Of a stretch of DNA of 64,000 nucleotides, positions 16,688 through 23,686 are shown in pieces. The DNA comes from an uncultured Christensenella sp. GTDB taxonomy: Bacteria; Bacillota; Clostridia; Christensenellales; Pumilibacteraceae. Below the pieces are notes generated by a model. That model had not been told where the DNA came from and did not search any database. It saw only the letters and a list, made by a program, of their open reading frames with translations. The position numbers and the translations under genes are program-made. The stretch spans positions 59,248-123,247 of the forward strand of contig CAJTNI010000001.1 in NCBI GenBank assembly GCA_910577945.1. The letters are read 5' to 3'. How positions within the stretch are numbered: position 1 is the first letter of the stretch; the number at the start of each line of letters is the position of its first letter.

Positions 16688-18040
16688 ATGAAAAATATCG
16701 ACGCACTCAGACCGACGTTTCACATTACGGGCGGCGAAGGCTGGATAAACGACCCAAACGGGCTCGTCGTGTTTAAAGGCAAGTATCACGTGTTTTTTCA
16801 GTATAATCCGTACGGCACGAGCTTCGGCGCGGCGCATTGGGGACACGTTGCGAGCGACGATTTACTGCATTGGGAGCGTCTGCCTATTGCGCTTGCGCCC
16901 GGCGATGACGGCGAAAAGGACGGGTGCTTTTCGGGCAGCGCGATTGTGCACGACGGCAAGCTGTGGCTTTTGTATACGGGCTTCACTCGCAACGACGGCG
17001 GCGAAACGGAAAGACAGGTACAATGCCTCGCGGAGAGCTCGGACGGCGTACGCTTTAAAAAGCGTGGCGTCGTCATAGATTCCGCGCAATTGCCCGAGGG
17101 ATATGCCGCCAACGATTTTCGCGACCCCAAGGTGTGGCGGCACGGCGATAAATTTATGTGCGTTACGGCGGCGCGTAAAACGGACGGCAGGGGCAGGCTG
17201 CTGCTGTATTCCTCTCGCGATTTGCTGTCTTGGAAATTCGTCGGCGATATGTTCGGCGAGGATTGCCGCGGCGCAATGACCGAATGTCCCGATTATCGCG
17301 ACGGCGAGGGCTTACTGCTGATGAGCGAGGTTTCGCCGCCGCCCGAGGGCAATGCGCATTTAAACGTGAGTACGACGCGCTGGTATGTGGGTAAGCTCGA
17401 TTACACAAGCGGAAAGTTCGACGCGACAAGCGCGGGTATTTGCGATTACGGCTTCGACTTCTACGCGCCGCAGTCGTTTGCGGAGCGTCCCGTAATAATA
17501 GCGTGGATGAATATGTGGGGCAGGAGCAATCCGTCGGATAAATACGGCTTTGCGGGAATGATGACCGTGCCGCGCAGGATAGAAATCGTCGACGGCGAGC
17601 TTATTCAATCGCCCGTGATAAGCGTGCGCGAGGTCGTGCGTAAGCGCGTGAACGGGGAATTGAAGGACAACGTGAAAATAGGCGCGGTGAATATCGTTGC
17701 GAAAAATTTGAGCGAGTTTAGGCTGCAAATGCGCAAAAAAGGCGATATATGCACCGAGCTGTCGCTCGCGGACGGGGAATGGATTTTCGACCGCTCGTCG
17801 TCGGGCGAGCCTATTGTTGGTGACGAAAAGGACGCGGACAGCTTGGCGGGCATACGCCGCATGCCGAAGCGCCGAAGCGTAAATACCGATATCACGATAG
17901 TTTTCGACGAGTTTTCGATAGAAATTTTTATCGACGGAAAGTCTTTGTCGTCGGTCGTATATCCGCCGACCGATGCGGACGAATTGGCGCTTTCCGTAAA
18001 AGCCGACGCTTGCGAGTATACTCGGTCGGAAATTGTGTAG
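16688..18040 (+). CDS. scrB: GH32 sucrose (-6-phosphate) hydrolase
   Basis: Hydrolyses beta-fructosidic bonds of sucrose, sucrose-6-phosphate or fructans. The GH32 catalytic triad is visible: nucleophile Asp22 in WINDPNG, transition-state stabiliser Asp146 in FRDP, and acid/base Glu199 in ECPD. The C-terminal part is the usual beta-sandwich. 450 aa, no signal peptide, so the substrate is cleaved in the cytoplasm. The absence of an adjacent PTS or permease means uptake must be encoded elsewhere; the phosphorylated or free form of the substrate cannot be told apart. Confidence 0.93.
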   Translation: MKNIDALRPTFHITGGEGWINDPNGLVVFKGKYHVFFQYNPYGTSFGAAHWGHVASDDLLHWERLPIALAPGDDGEKDGCFSGSAIVHDGKLWLLYTGFTRNDGGETERQVQCLAESSDGVRFKKRGVVIDSAQLPEGYAANDFRDPKVWRHGDKFMCVTAARKTDGRGRLLLYSSRDLLSWKFVGDMFGEDCRGAMTECPDYRDGEGLLLMSEVSPPPEGNAHLNVSTTRWYVGKLDYTSGKFDATSAGICDYGFDFYAPQSFAERPVIIAWMNMWGRSNPSDKYGFAGMMTVPRRIEIVDGELIQSPVISVREVVRKRVNGELKDNVKIGAVNIVAKNLSEFRLQMRKKGDICTELSLADGEWIFDRSSSGEPIVGDEKDADSLAGIRRMPKRRSVNTDITIVFDEFSIEIFIDGKSLSSVVYPPTDADELALSVKADACEYTRSEIV

Positions 18041-18058
18041 CCGTCGACGTTTAAACGC

Positions 18059-18108
18059 TTGACTTATTATAAATAGTGTTATATAATATATGTTATATAA
18101 CACTATTT
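18059..18108 (+). promoter_or_regulatory. TetR-gene promoter inside a perfect 16-bp inverted repeat
   Basis: AAATAGTGTTATATAA (18071-18086) and TTATATAACACTATTT (18093-18108) are perfect inverted repeats around TATATG. A promoter TTGACT (18059-18064), 17-bp spacer, TATAAT (18082-18087) is interlocked with it, so the palindrome covers spacer, -10 box and start site (about 18094). This is the classic layout of an autoregulated TetR operator. Confidence 0.85.
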
Positions 18109-18126
18109 ATTTTTGTGGGAATTAAA

Positions 18127-18681
18127 ATGCCGAAACAACGTATAACGAAAGAAATGATTTTGGACGTCGCTTTTAGGTTGGCGCGAGAAAGCGGTTATGA
18201 GCAAGTGGTTTTAAAGAACGTTGCAGTCGAAATCGGGTGCTCCGTGCAGCCTATTTACAGCTATTTCAGCAATATGGAGGCGCTGAAAGAGGCGGTCGTC
18301 GGCGCGGCTATGCGGTTTTATAATGAGTTTATATATTCTCGCGTGGAAAAAGACTGCGTATTGGAGAGTATGGCGAGGGCAAACGTCGCCTTCGCAAAAT
18401 ACGAAACAAACTTGTTCAAGCTGTTGTTTTTGCAAAAGCTCAACGGATTGAACAGCTTTAACGATATTTACGAGTGGATGGGGGATAAGCAGGCGACAAG
18501 ACAGCTTGCGGAAAAGCTGGCGCTGCCCGAGGAAAACGTCAGAGAGGTTTACATTATGCTTATAGTATTTACTCACGGCGTAGCGACGATGATTGCGACG
18601 GGCGGCGCGAACATTTCCGACGAAGAAAGCGCGGCTATACTCGAAAAAGCATATACGGCGTTTGTAAAAGCGCAAAAATAA
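18127..18681 (+). CDS. TetR/AcrR-family transcriptional regulator
   Basis: 184-aa repressor. Residues 5-50 form the TetR DNA-binding domain: ITKEMILDVAFRLARESGYE, then VEIGCSVQPIYSYFSNMEAL with the typical helix-turn-helix recognition segment ending in YFSNMEAL. The C-terminal ligand domain gives no clue to the effector. I chose ATG 18127 because the domain starts there; an upstream in-frame ATG (18076) lies within the operator palindrome. The gene probably represses itself and the co-directional DUF2461 gene 17 bp downstream; control of the preceding sucrose genes is possible but not shown. Confidence 0.9.
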   Translation: MPKQRITKEMILDVAFRLARESGYEQVVLKNVAVEIGCSVQPIYSYFSNMEALKEAVVGAAMRFYNEFIYSRVEKDCVLESMARANVAFAKYETNLFKLLFLQKLNGLNSFNDIYEWMGDKQATRQLAEKLALPEENVREVYIMLIVFTHGVATMIATGGANISDEESAAILEKAYTAFVKAQK

Positions 18682-18698
18682 ACGGCAAGGAGAGAAAT

Positions 18699-19382
18699 AT
18701 GGACAACAAAACTATGCTCGATTATCTTGCGGCGCTTTCCGCAAACAACAACCGCGAATGGTATCACGCGCACAAGACCGAGTACAAAGCGGCGACTGCG
18801 CAATTCGAAGAGCTTGTGCAAGCGCTTATTTACGGCATCGGCGCGTTTGACCCGAGCGTTTTGCACAATGTGCCTAAGGAACTGACCTTCAAGCTTGTGC
18901 GCGACACGAGGTTCAGCCACGATAAATCGCCGTACAATCCGTCGTTCAGAGCGCATATTTCGTCGATGGGCAAGCTCCCCATTCCCGTCGGCTACTATGT
19001 GATGATAAAGCCCGACGGCGGCACGTTTTTAGGGGGCGGACTGTTTGCCGATATGTTCGCAAACGCCACCGCAATGGTACGCGATTATATAGCGGCGCAT
19101 CCCGACGAATGGCGCGAAATAATATCCGACGCGGAGTTTAAAAAGTATTTTACCGTAAAAGGAACGTCGCTTAAAAACGTTCCCGCGGGGTATGATAAAG
19201 CGCACCCGCAAGCTGAATACTTAAAATACAAATCGTGGTATTTGGAGTATCCCGTAGCGGACGAAGAGGTTTGCGACAGCGAGCGCTTTTTGAAAAAATC
19301 GATAGAAACTTTTAAAGTAATGAAGCCGTTCAACGATTATTTGAATATGGCGTTAAAAGAATTTAAAATGCCCGAGCGTTAA
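18699..19382 (+). CDS. DUF2461 (TIGR02453) protein
   Basis: 227-aa member of the DUF2461 family, function unknown. The start DYLAALSANNNREWYHAHK corresponds to the family motif FL..L..NN.reWF...k, followed by FKLVRDTRFSHDKSPYNPSF and a GGGLF segment. No signal peptide or membrane segment. AAGGAGAG precedes the ATG. It appears to share an mRNA with the TetR regulator and is followed by a strong terminator. Confidence 0.88.
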   Translation: MDNKTMLDYLAALSANNNREWYHAHKTEYKAATAQFEELVQALIYGIGAFDPSVLHNVPKELTFKLVRDTRFSHDKSPYNPSFRAHISSMGKLPIPVGYYVMIKPDGGTFLGGGLFADMFANATAMVRDYIAAHPDEWREIISDAEFKKYFTVKGTSLKNVPAGYDKAHPQAEYLKYKSWYLEYPVADEEVCDSERFLKKSIETFKVMKPFNDYLNMALKEFKMPER

Positions 19383-19433
19383 ATTGCATTGTGCTGTCGC
19401 GCGAGGTATTAAATAGAAAAATCGACAGGTAAT

Positions 19434-19473
19434 AAAACAAGACTACGAGCGTAAGCTCGTTGTCTTGTTTTTA
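19434..19473 (+). terminator. Rho-independent terminator after DUF2461 gene
   Basis: AAAACAAGACTACGAGC (19434-19450) pairs with GCTCGTTGTCTTGTTTT (19455-19471) around a GTAA tetraloop with a single mismatch, running into a U-tract. Read on the minus strand it also has an A-rich preceding arm and could serve as a bidirectional end for the hydrolase gene. Confidence 0.85.
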
Positions 19474-19529
19474 CTTACATTTGCTTTAAATAATTTGTAA
19501 AAAAAATCGCGGTGAGCGGCAAAGTATGT

Positions 19530-20315
19530 TCATTGACGTTTTTGCAAAAAATTTTCCAAGCGCAAATTAAATTCTTGCGGTACGTCCATATTTACGCAAT
19601 GTCCCGCACCTTTGAAAATTATTTTATCGCAATTTTCATATTGCGCCCATTCGTCGACAATTTCTATTTCCGATGGGATATCGTGTTCGCCGCAGCCGAC
19701 TAACAGCCTGTATTTCCGCTGCTTCCCGGGGTATTTGTTTACCAGCTTTTGCAGCCCCGACAAATACATAAAAGATTTTTTCTTGAATCGGATATTCATA
19801 TTGTAAAATGCGTCTTGCGCATCGCTCGTATAGGCGGAAATCTTTTTATTCGCTTTGGCAAACCACTTAATAGAGAACATTGCTTTCAACATCATTTGCA
19901 TTTGTCCTTTGGAATTGGCTTTTTGCCTATTCATATCGAAATTATTTACGTCGTAGCCGCCAAAGCAAGCAAGCGACAAAACTTTATTTTCGTATTTATT
20001 GGCAAAGTCCTGTATCAAAACCGCACCCAGCGATACGCCGACGAAATTCGCGGCGGTAATATTGTGTTTTTGGAATATCAGGTTTAGCCATTTCGACGTG
20101 TCTTCTATGCTGTCGCCCTTTCGGGTTTGAATAGAATTGCCGTGTCCCAAAATATCGACGGCAAGCAAATTGTATTTGCCCGAAAAGTAATCGAATTGCT
20201 TGTCGAACATACTGTGGTCGACAAACGCGGCGTGTATGAAAACAAGCCATTCGCTGTTTGCGGTGTCATCGATATAATAGGCGATAGGTGAATTTTCGAG
20301 AAATAATTTATTCAT
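19530..20315 (-). CDS. Alpha/beta hydrolase
   Basis: 261-aa hydrolase of unknown substrate. The catalytic triad is readable: nucleophile Ser in GVSLGA, Asp in GCGEHDIPS and His in GAGHCVNMDVP; the oxyanion region is FIHAAF. I chose ATG 20315 because AAAGGAA stands upstream and the ATG overlaps the padR stop as ATGA; the upstream in-frame start lies inside padR. The gene is AT-rich relative to its neighbours, as is padR, so the pair may have arrived together. The PadR protein is the likely regulator of this hydrolase. Confidence 0.88.
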   Translation of the reverse strand: MNKLFLENSPIAYYIDDTANSEWLVFIHAAFVDHSMFDKQFDYFSGKYNLLAVDILGHGNSIQTRKGDSIEDTSKWLNLIFQKHNITAANFVGVSLGAVLIQDFANKYENKVLSLACFGGYDVNNFDMNRQKANSKGQMQMMLKAMFSIKWFAKANKKISAYTSDAQDAFYNMNIRFKKKSFMYLSGLQKLVNKYPGKQRKYRLLVGCGEHDIPSEIEIVDEWAQYENCDKIIFKGAGHCVNMDVPQEFNLRLENFLQKRQ

Positions 20316-20851
20316 TTTATTTGTTCCTTTACGGTTTTTAATAAACGATTGTACCATTCGACATTGAACTTCATCAAATCGCGCCCGTATGCCGCCGTTT
20401 GCAGTTGAAAAAACAGTATATCGTTATTTTGCATTTCATTCGATAAGATTTCGCCGTCATTGCAAATTTTTTCCAATTCGGAGCGGAGTTTCTTCAATTC
20501 CGCAATATGGTTTTCGATTAGCTTAAAGCGAGTTTCTTTTTCGGCAAATCCCAAAAAGTATATTTTGGACAACTCGGGATTTTTGGCAGAGCCGTTATCG
20601 ATAGGGCTGTTAAGCCAAATATCAAAATAGTTTTTTCCGCTATCGGTTATGCTGTATATTTTTTTCGATTTTCCGCTTTCGGTAATTTCGTTGACGGAAA
20701 CGTACCCGCTTCGCAATAATTTTTTAATTGCGGCTTGAATGCTGCCCGTGCTGCAACTGTACATTAAGTTCAGCCCGTCGTTTATGCGTTTGCGCAGCTG
20801 ATATATCGTTCGAGCTTGCAGCAACAATAATCCTAAAATTATATTCTCCAT
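20312..20851 (-). CDS. PadR-family transcriptional regulator
   Basis: 179-aa regulator. The N-terminal winged helix starts at once (NIILGLLLLQARTIYQLRKR), contains SCSTGSIQAAIKKLLRSGYV and the wing ESGKSKKIYSITDSGK; the C-terminal part is the long helix used for dimerisation in PadR proteins. The start codon is covered by a 9-1-9 palindrome and the promoter predicts a leaderless mRNA. It is translationally coupled to the hydrolase (ATGA). PadR members usually respond to small molecules and repress efflux or detoxification genes. Confidence 0.9.
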   Translation of the reverse strand: MENIILGLLLLQARTIYQLRKRINDGLNLMYSCSTGSIQAAIKKLLRSGYVSVNEITESGKSKKIYSITDSGKNYFDIWLNSPIDNGSAKNPELSKIYFLGFAEKETRFKLIENHIAELKKLRSELEKICNDGEILSNEMQNNDILFFQLQTAAYGRDLMKFNVEWYNRLLKTVKEQIK

Positions 20852-20887
20852 GTTACTAATAGTAACATATTAAATTGATATTGTCAA
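20850..20887 (-). promoter_or_regulatory. padR promoter with overlapping palindromic operator
   Basis: On the minus strand TTGACA (20887-20882), 17-bp spacer, TACTAT (20864-20859), then 7 nt to the ATG at 20851. The palindrome ATGTTACTA/TAGTAACAT (20850-20868, one central base) covers the -10 box and the start codon. No Shine-Dalgarno site exists, so the transcript should begin at or next to the ATG, and a bound regulator would block it completely. Confidence 0.78.
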
Positions 20888-20910
20888 CACGTACGTAAAA
20901 AATAATACGA

Positions 20911-20940
20911 AAAAAGCCTTGCCGATAATGACAAGGCTTT
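20911..20940 (-). terminator. Terminator of the tRNA operon
   Basis: On the minus strand AAGCCTTG (20939-20932), a 10-nt loop, CAAGGCTT (20921-20914) and a run of U. It lies 33 bp after the tRNA-Leu 3' end and insulates the padR promoter. Confidence 0.85.
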
Positions 20941-20972
20941 TGACGAAATAGAGGTTCAACCTTTATCGTCTT

Positions 20973-21059
20973 TGGTGCCGCTGACCGGACTTGAACCGGT
21001 ACGGGCTTTCACCCGAGGGATTTTAAGTCCCTTGCGTCTGCCTATTCCACCACAGCGGC
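20973..21059 (-). tRNA. tRNA-Leu (anticodon UAA)
   Basis: 87 nt including encoded CCA. The acceptor GCCGCTG (5') pairs with CAGCGGC (3'), discriminator A. The anticodon loop is CTTAAAA with anticodon TAA. A long variable arm (class II) and the T-loop GGTTCAAGTCC are visible, as expected for leucine. Confidence 0.97.
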
Positions 21060-21088
21060 GTAGAGTAGGGCGATTTTATCGTAAATGC

Positions 21089-21120
21089 AAAACGCATAGG
21101 ACGGCTGTCCCATGCGTTTT
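21089..21120 (-). other. Hairpin between tRNA-Leu and tRNA-Cys
   Basis: AAAACGCATAGGAC (21089-21102) pairs with GTCCCATGCGTTTT (21107-21120) with one mismatch. On the minus (transcribed) strand it is followed by only TTTTGC, so it is a weak terminator at best; it may attenuate tRNA-Leu transcription or mark a processing site. Confidence 0.6.
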
Positions 21121-21123
21121 GTT

Positions 21124-21197
21124 TGGAGGCACCACCCGGATTTGAACCGGGGGTTAGGGCTTTGCAGGCCCCTGCCTTACCACTTGGCTATGGTGCC
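21124..21197 (-). tRNA. tRNA-Cys (anticodon GCA)
   Basis: 74 nt with encoded CCA. Acceptor GGCACCA pairs with TGGTGCC, discriminator U as expected for cysteine, anticodon loop CTGCAAA with anticodon GCA, T-loop GGTTCAAATCC. Confidence 0.97.
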
Positions 21198-21204
21198 GCA
21201 CTAA

Positions 21205-21280
21205 TGGTGGGAACAATAGGGCTCGAACCTATGACCCTCTGCTTGTAAGGCAGATGCTCTCCCAACTGAGCTATGCTCCC
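21205..21280 (-). tRNA. tRNA-Val (anticodon UAC)
   Basis: 76 nt with encoded CCA. Acceptor GGGAGCA pairs with TGTTCCC (one G-U), anticodon loop CTTACAA with anticodon TAC, T-loop GGTTCGAGCCC, discriminator A. First gene of the three-tRNA operon. Confidence 0.97.
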
Positions 21281-21295
21281 ATGCCGTGCTTATCT

Positions 21296-21324
21296 ATAAT
21301 ATCAAACCTCTAATCAAAAATCAA
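21296..21324 (-). promoter_or_regulatory. Promoter of the tRNA Val-Cys-Leu operon
   Basis: On the minus strand TTGATT (21324-21319), 17-bp spacer, TATTAT (21301-21296), 15 nt before the mature tRNA-Val end. Confidence 0.72.
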
Positions 21325-21463
21325 CCTTTTTACACATATTTAATGAAAAATTTTTTTCTTTTTTGCGCGTATCTCGTCGATATTTATTGCGCTTTGCGTG
21401 CGTAAAATGGCGCGGCTATTCATAAAATAAATAAGGTATCGATTATCCGTAAAAAGGAGCAGT

Positions 21464-22216
21464 ATGTATCAATTAACGGTCAGTGTGGACAATGCGAATG
21501 CGGGTTGGTTGTATTCCGTGGAGGATATCGTTAAAAGCAAGCTGAAAGAATGTTTTGCAGTATCGGCGTTAAGCGTTTCCGGGCGCAGACTGTATTGCGG
21601 GTTTGGGTGTGAGGCGTGCAACCGTGCCAAGCTCAATGCCGCGGTCAAAGAAGGTTTGGTCGAAATGTATGCCGTGGTATCCAAATTCGATTTCGTCAAG
21701 CACAATCTCGCGCTGTCGCTGCCGTCGCTGCGATACGATATGCTTTTGCATACCTTGGTCGCGTTCGACCGCGAGAACGAGTACAAGCTGCTTAACAAGC
21801 TCGTGAGCGTCAAAAACGGCATGGCGCTCGACGGCATATTCAATTTCAAGATGGGCGAGCTTAAAGACCGTTGGCTCGAAATTTGCAATCTTACCAAAAC
21901 GAACGGGGCATACCTCTACGACGACGAAACGTACAACGAGCTATTGCGGTTTTTGATTAGCGCGGTCAATCCCAAAATAAACAAGCTGACGGTTTGCGAG
22001 CATAACGGCAAATACCGAATTACGGGCGCGCTTAAAAACAGCATGCTCGATTTGAGCGCGGTGGACGTAGCTGAGCTTATGTACTATTTGATTGACCTTG
22101 CGCCGCTGGAACTGTTTATAGACGGGTCGATAACCAACGGTGAGCTGTATCGTAGGCTTACGGGGATATTCGACGCCAAAACGATAAGCACATATAAAAA
22201 TAAGACAAAAAATTAA
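21464..22216 (+). CDS. YtxC-like protein
   Basis: 250-aa cytoplasmic protein. The middle segment KNGMALDGIFNFKMGELKD and the following WLEICNLT resemble the characteristic region of the YtxC family (putative sporulation protein of Bacillus and Clostridia), whose function is unknown. The N-terminal 80 residues look like a small alpha/beta domain. An AAGGAG site precedes the ATG. It ends with a terminator and stands upstream of yajC without apparent co-transcription. Family assignment is moderate because similarity is limited to the central motif and general layout. Confidence 0.62.
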   Translation: MYQLTVSVDNANAGWLYSVEDIVKSKLKECFAVSALSVSGRRLYCGFGCEACNRAKLNAAVKEGLVEMYAVVSKFDFVKHNLALSLPSLRYDMLLHTLVAFDRENEYKLLNKLVSVKNGMALDGIFNFKMGELKDRWLEICNLTKTNGAYLYDDETYNELLRFLISAVNPKINKLTVCEHNGKYRITGALKNSMLDLSAVDVAELMYYLIDLAPLELFIDGSITNGELYRRLTGIFDAKTISTYKNKTKN

Positions 22217-22233
22217 TAAAACGGTCAAATAGT

Positions 22234-22260
22234 AACCGATATTCGGTTGCTTTTTTGTTT
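22234..22260 (+). terminator. Terminator after the YtxC-like gene
   Basis: AACCGA (22234-22239) pairs with TCGGTT (22243-22248), extended by two pairs, then GCTTTTTTG. Short but with a good U-tract. Confidence 0.75.
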
Positions 22261-22303
22261 GCGCCGTGGTATTATAAACGTAAATCAATCAAGGAGAATA
22301 TCA

Positions 22304-22975
22304 ATGGTATCAAACATGTTTCTTAGTGCCGAAAGCAACACGACCACATGGATTTTCGTGGCGCTTTTGGTAGTTTTGGTAGTCGTATTGTTGGTTGTTC
22401 CCATGTTCACCAACAAGAAACGCGCCAAACAAACCACCGAGCTGCACAACTCGTTGCGTCCCGGCGACGTAATCAAGACCGTCGGCGGTATTATAGGTAC
22501 AATCAAAGAGGTGCGCGAGGTTTCGCCCAGCGATAAAGAAATGGTTATCGAGACGGGCGACGGCGACAACAAAACGACTATGGTGTTCGATATCCAAGCG
22601 CTGTATCAAATAGTATCCCGCGCCGCCGAGCCTATCGCGCCCGTAGCAGAGCCCGCTGCTGCGCCCGCGTCCGACGTTGAGAATACGGACGTTGCGACGA
22701 CCGAGCCCGAGCAAAAGCCCGGCGAGACGCTCGTTGCGGAGGAAAAAACCGAGGCTGTCGCGGCCGAGTCCGCTACGGAAACCGTTGACGCCGAGGAAGA
22801 GGTAAAGACCGAACCCGTAGCCGAGCCCGCTGTTGCCGAAACCGAACAGGCTGCCGTTGCGGAAGCCGAGGCTAAGGCAGAGCCTGCGCCCAAAAAGCCG
22901 CGTACGACGAGCGCCGCTAAAACAAGCGCGCCCAAGAAGAAACCCATCAACAGCAAAAATTCGACAAAAAAGTAA
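22304..22975 (+). CDS. yajC: Preprotein translocase accessory subunit YajC with long acidic tail
   Basis: Small membrane subunit of the SecDF-YajC complex. Residues 10-32 form the single membrane helix (WIFVALLVVLVVVLLVVP), followed by the conserved NSLRPGDVIKTVGGIIGTI. Typical YajC proteins are about 100 aa; this one has 223. The extra part from about residue 105 is low-complexity, rich in Ala, Glu, Pro and Val, and ends in a Lys-rich stretch (PKKKPINSKN). I chose ATG 22304 because AAGGAG lies 8 nt upstream and the helix begins soon after. secD and secF lie 2.2 kb downstream on the same strand. Confidence 0.92.
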   Translation: MVSNMFLSAESNTTTWIFVALLVVLVVVLLVVPMFTNKKRAKQTTELHNSLRPGDVIKTVGGIIGTIKEVREVSPSDKEMVIETGDGDNKTTMVFDIQALYQIVSRAAEPIAPVAEPAAAPASDVENTDVATTEPEQKPGETLVAEEKTEAVAAESATETVDAEEEVKTEPVAEPAVAETEQAAVAEAEAKAEPAPKKPRTTSAAKTSAPKKKPINSKNSTKK

Positions 22976-23000
22976 TCGGCTCAATCAGTATATAGTAAAC

Positions 23001-23036
23001 AACCTCCGCATATTGTATTGGTGTATGCGGAGGTTT
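23001..23036 (+). promoter_or_regulatory. Hairpin that ends yajC and contains the next gene's ribosome binding site
   Basis: A perfect 12-bp stem, AACCTCCGCATA (23001-23012) with TATGCGGAGGTT (23024-23035), followed by TTATT. The 3' arm includes GGAGG (23029-23033), the Shine-Dalgarno site of the membrane protein gene starting at 23041. The structure can act as a terminator and, if read through, would mask that site. Confidence 0.78.
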
Positions 23037-23040
23037 TATT

Positions 23041-23442
23041 ATGCGGGCAAAAAAGCACAAGGTTGAACGTGACAGAGGGTATGTGTTCGAGATTGTCAAA
23101 GCGAACATAATCGCGCTCATCTTCGCGCTGGTGGCGGTGTTGCTGTCGGCGCTGGTCGTCAAGATTTTCAATATCAACGACAAGGCGATACCTATTATCA
23201 ACCAGGTCATTAAAAGTTTGTCGATATTGCTGGGCTGCTTGTTGTCCTTGAAAAAGCCCAACAACGGCTGGCTGCGCGGAATTATTTGCGGATTTATATT
23301 CGTGTGGATTTCGTTCGTCGTGTTCTCGTTGCTCGATTCCAAGTTCGTATTCGGGCTGTCGCTCCTCAACGATTGCGTGCTCGGCATGGTCACGGGTATG
23401 ATAAGCGGCATAATCGCCGTCAATATAAGAAAACGCAGATAA
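23041..23442 (+). CDS. TIGR04086-family membrane protein
   Basis: 133-aa integral membrane protein with four hydrophobic helices (about 20-42, 55-68, 76-98, 103-126), basic at both ends. The length, the Lys-rich start and the motif around KSLSILLGCLLSLKK fit TIGR04086, a clostridial family often found near yajC and SCIFF genes; function unknown. GGAGG sits 7 nt before the ATG but inside the arm of a perfect hairpin, so translation may be regulated. Confidence 0.8.
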   Translation: MRAKKHKVERDRGYVFEIVKANIIALIFALVAVLLSALVVKIFNINDKAIPIINQVIKSLSILLGCLLSLKKPNNGWLRGIICGFIFVWISFVVFSLLDSKFVFGLSLLNDCVLGMVTGMISGIIAVNIRKRR

Positions 23443-23456
23443 TGCCGCGCAATCGC

Positions 23457-23485
23457 TTGATTTTTGCGGGCGGGTGCGGTATAAT
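23457..23485 (+). promoter_or_regulatory. Promoter of the SCIFF operon
   Basis: TTGATT (23457-23462), 17-bp spacer, TATAAT (23480-23485); the SCIFF start codon follows at 23512 with CGGAGG between. Confidence 0.75.
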
Positions 23486-23511
23486 GATACAAAAGAAATT
23501 CGGAGGTCGTC

Positions 23512-23685
23512 ATGACTCATATCAAGGTTATCAGAAAATCGACTATCGACAACGGTTGCGACACTGCGTGCGGCGAATGCCAAACGAGCTGCCAATCGGC
23601 TTGCAAAACGAGCTGCACGGTAGGCAATCAGTCGTGCGAGCGTAAAGACGTTAAGGTTTTAAATCCTCAAAAGAAGCAAAAGTAA
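23512..23685 (+). CDS. scfA: SCIFF peptide precursor (ranthipeptide), seven cysteines
   Basis: 57-aa ribosomally made peptide precursor. The core CQTSCQSACKTSCTVGNQSC is the near-invariant SCIFF (six cysteines in forty-five) sequence, here with Cys20, 23, 27, 31, 35 and 42. In characterised members the maturase links Cys to Thr by a thioether. This copy has one additional cysteine, Cys16, just before the core. The N-terminal MTHIKVIRKST is the conserved leader recognised by the maturase. GGAGG lies 7 nt upstream. The maturase gene starts 1 nt after the stop codon. In some Clostridia SCIFF products have been linked to cell-cell signalling. Confidence 0.96.
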   Translation: MTHIKVIRKSTIDNGCDTACGECQTSCQSACKTSCTVGNQSCERKDVKVLNPQKKQK

Positions 23686-23686
23686 A

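Noticed and set aside
18071..18108. AT-rich palindrome as a terminator of scrB
   Set aside because: It is interlocked with a complete TetR-gene promoter and lacks a GC stem and adjacent U-tract of typical form.
20312..20315. Separate regulation of hydrolase and padR
   Set aside because: The ATGA overlap indicates a coupled operon.
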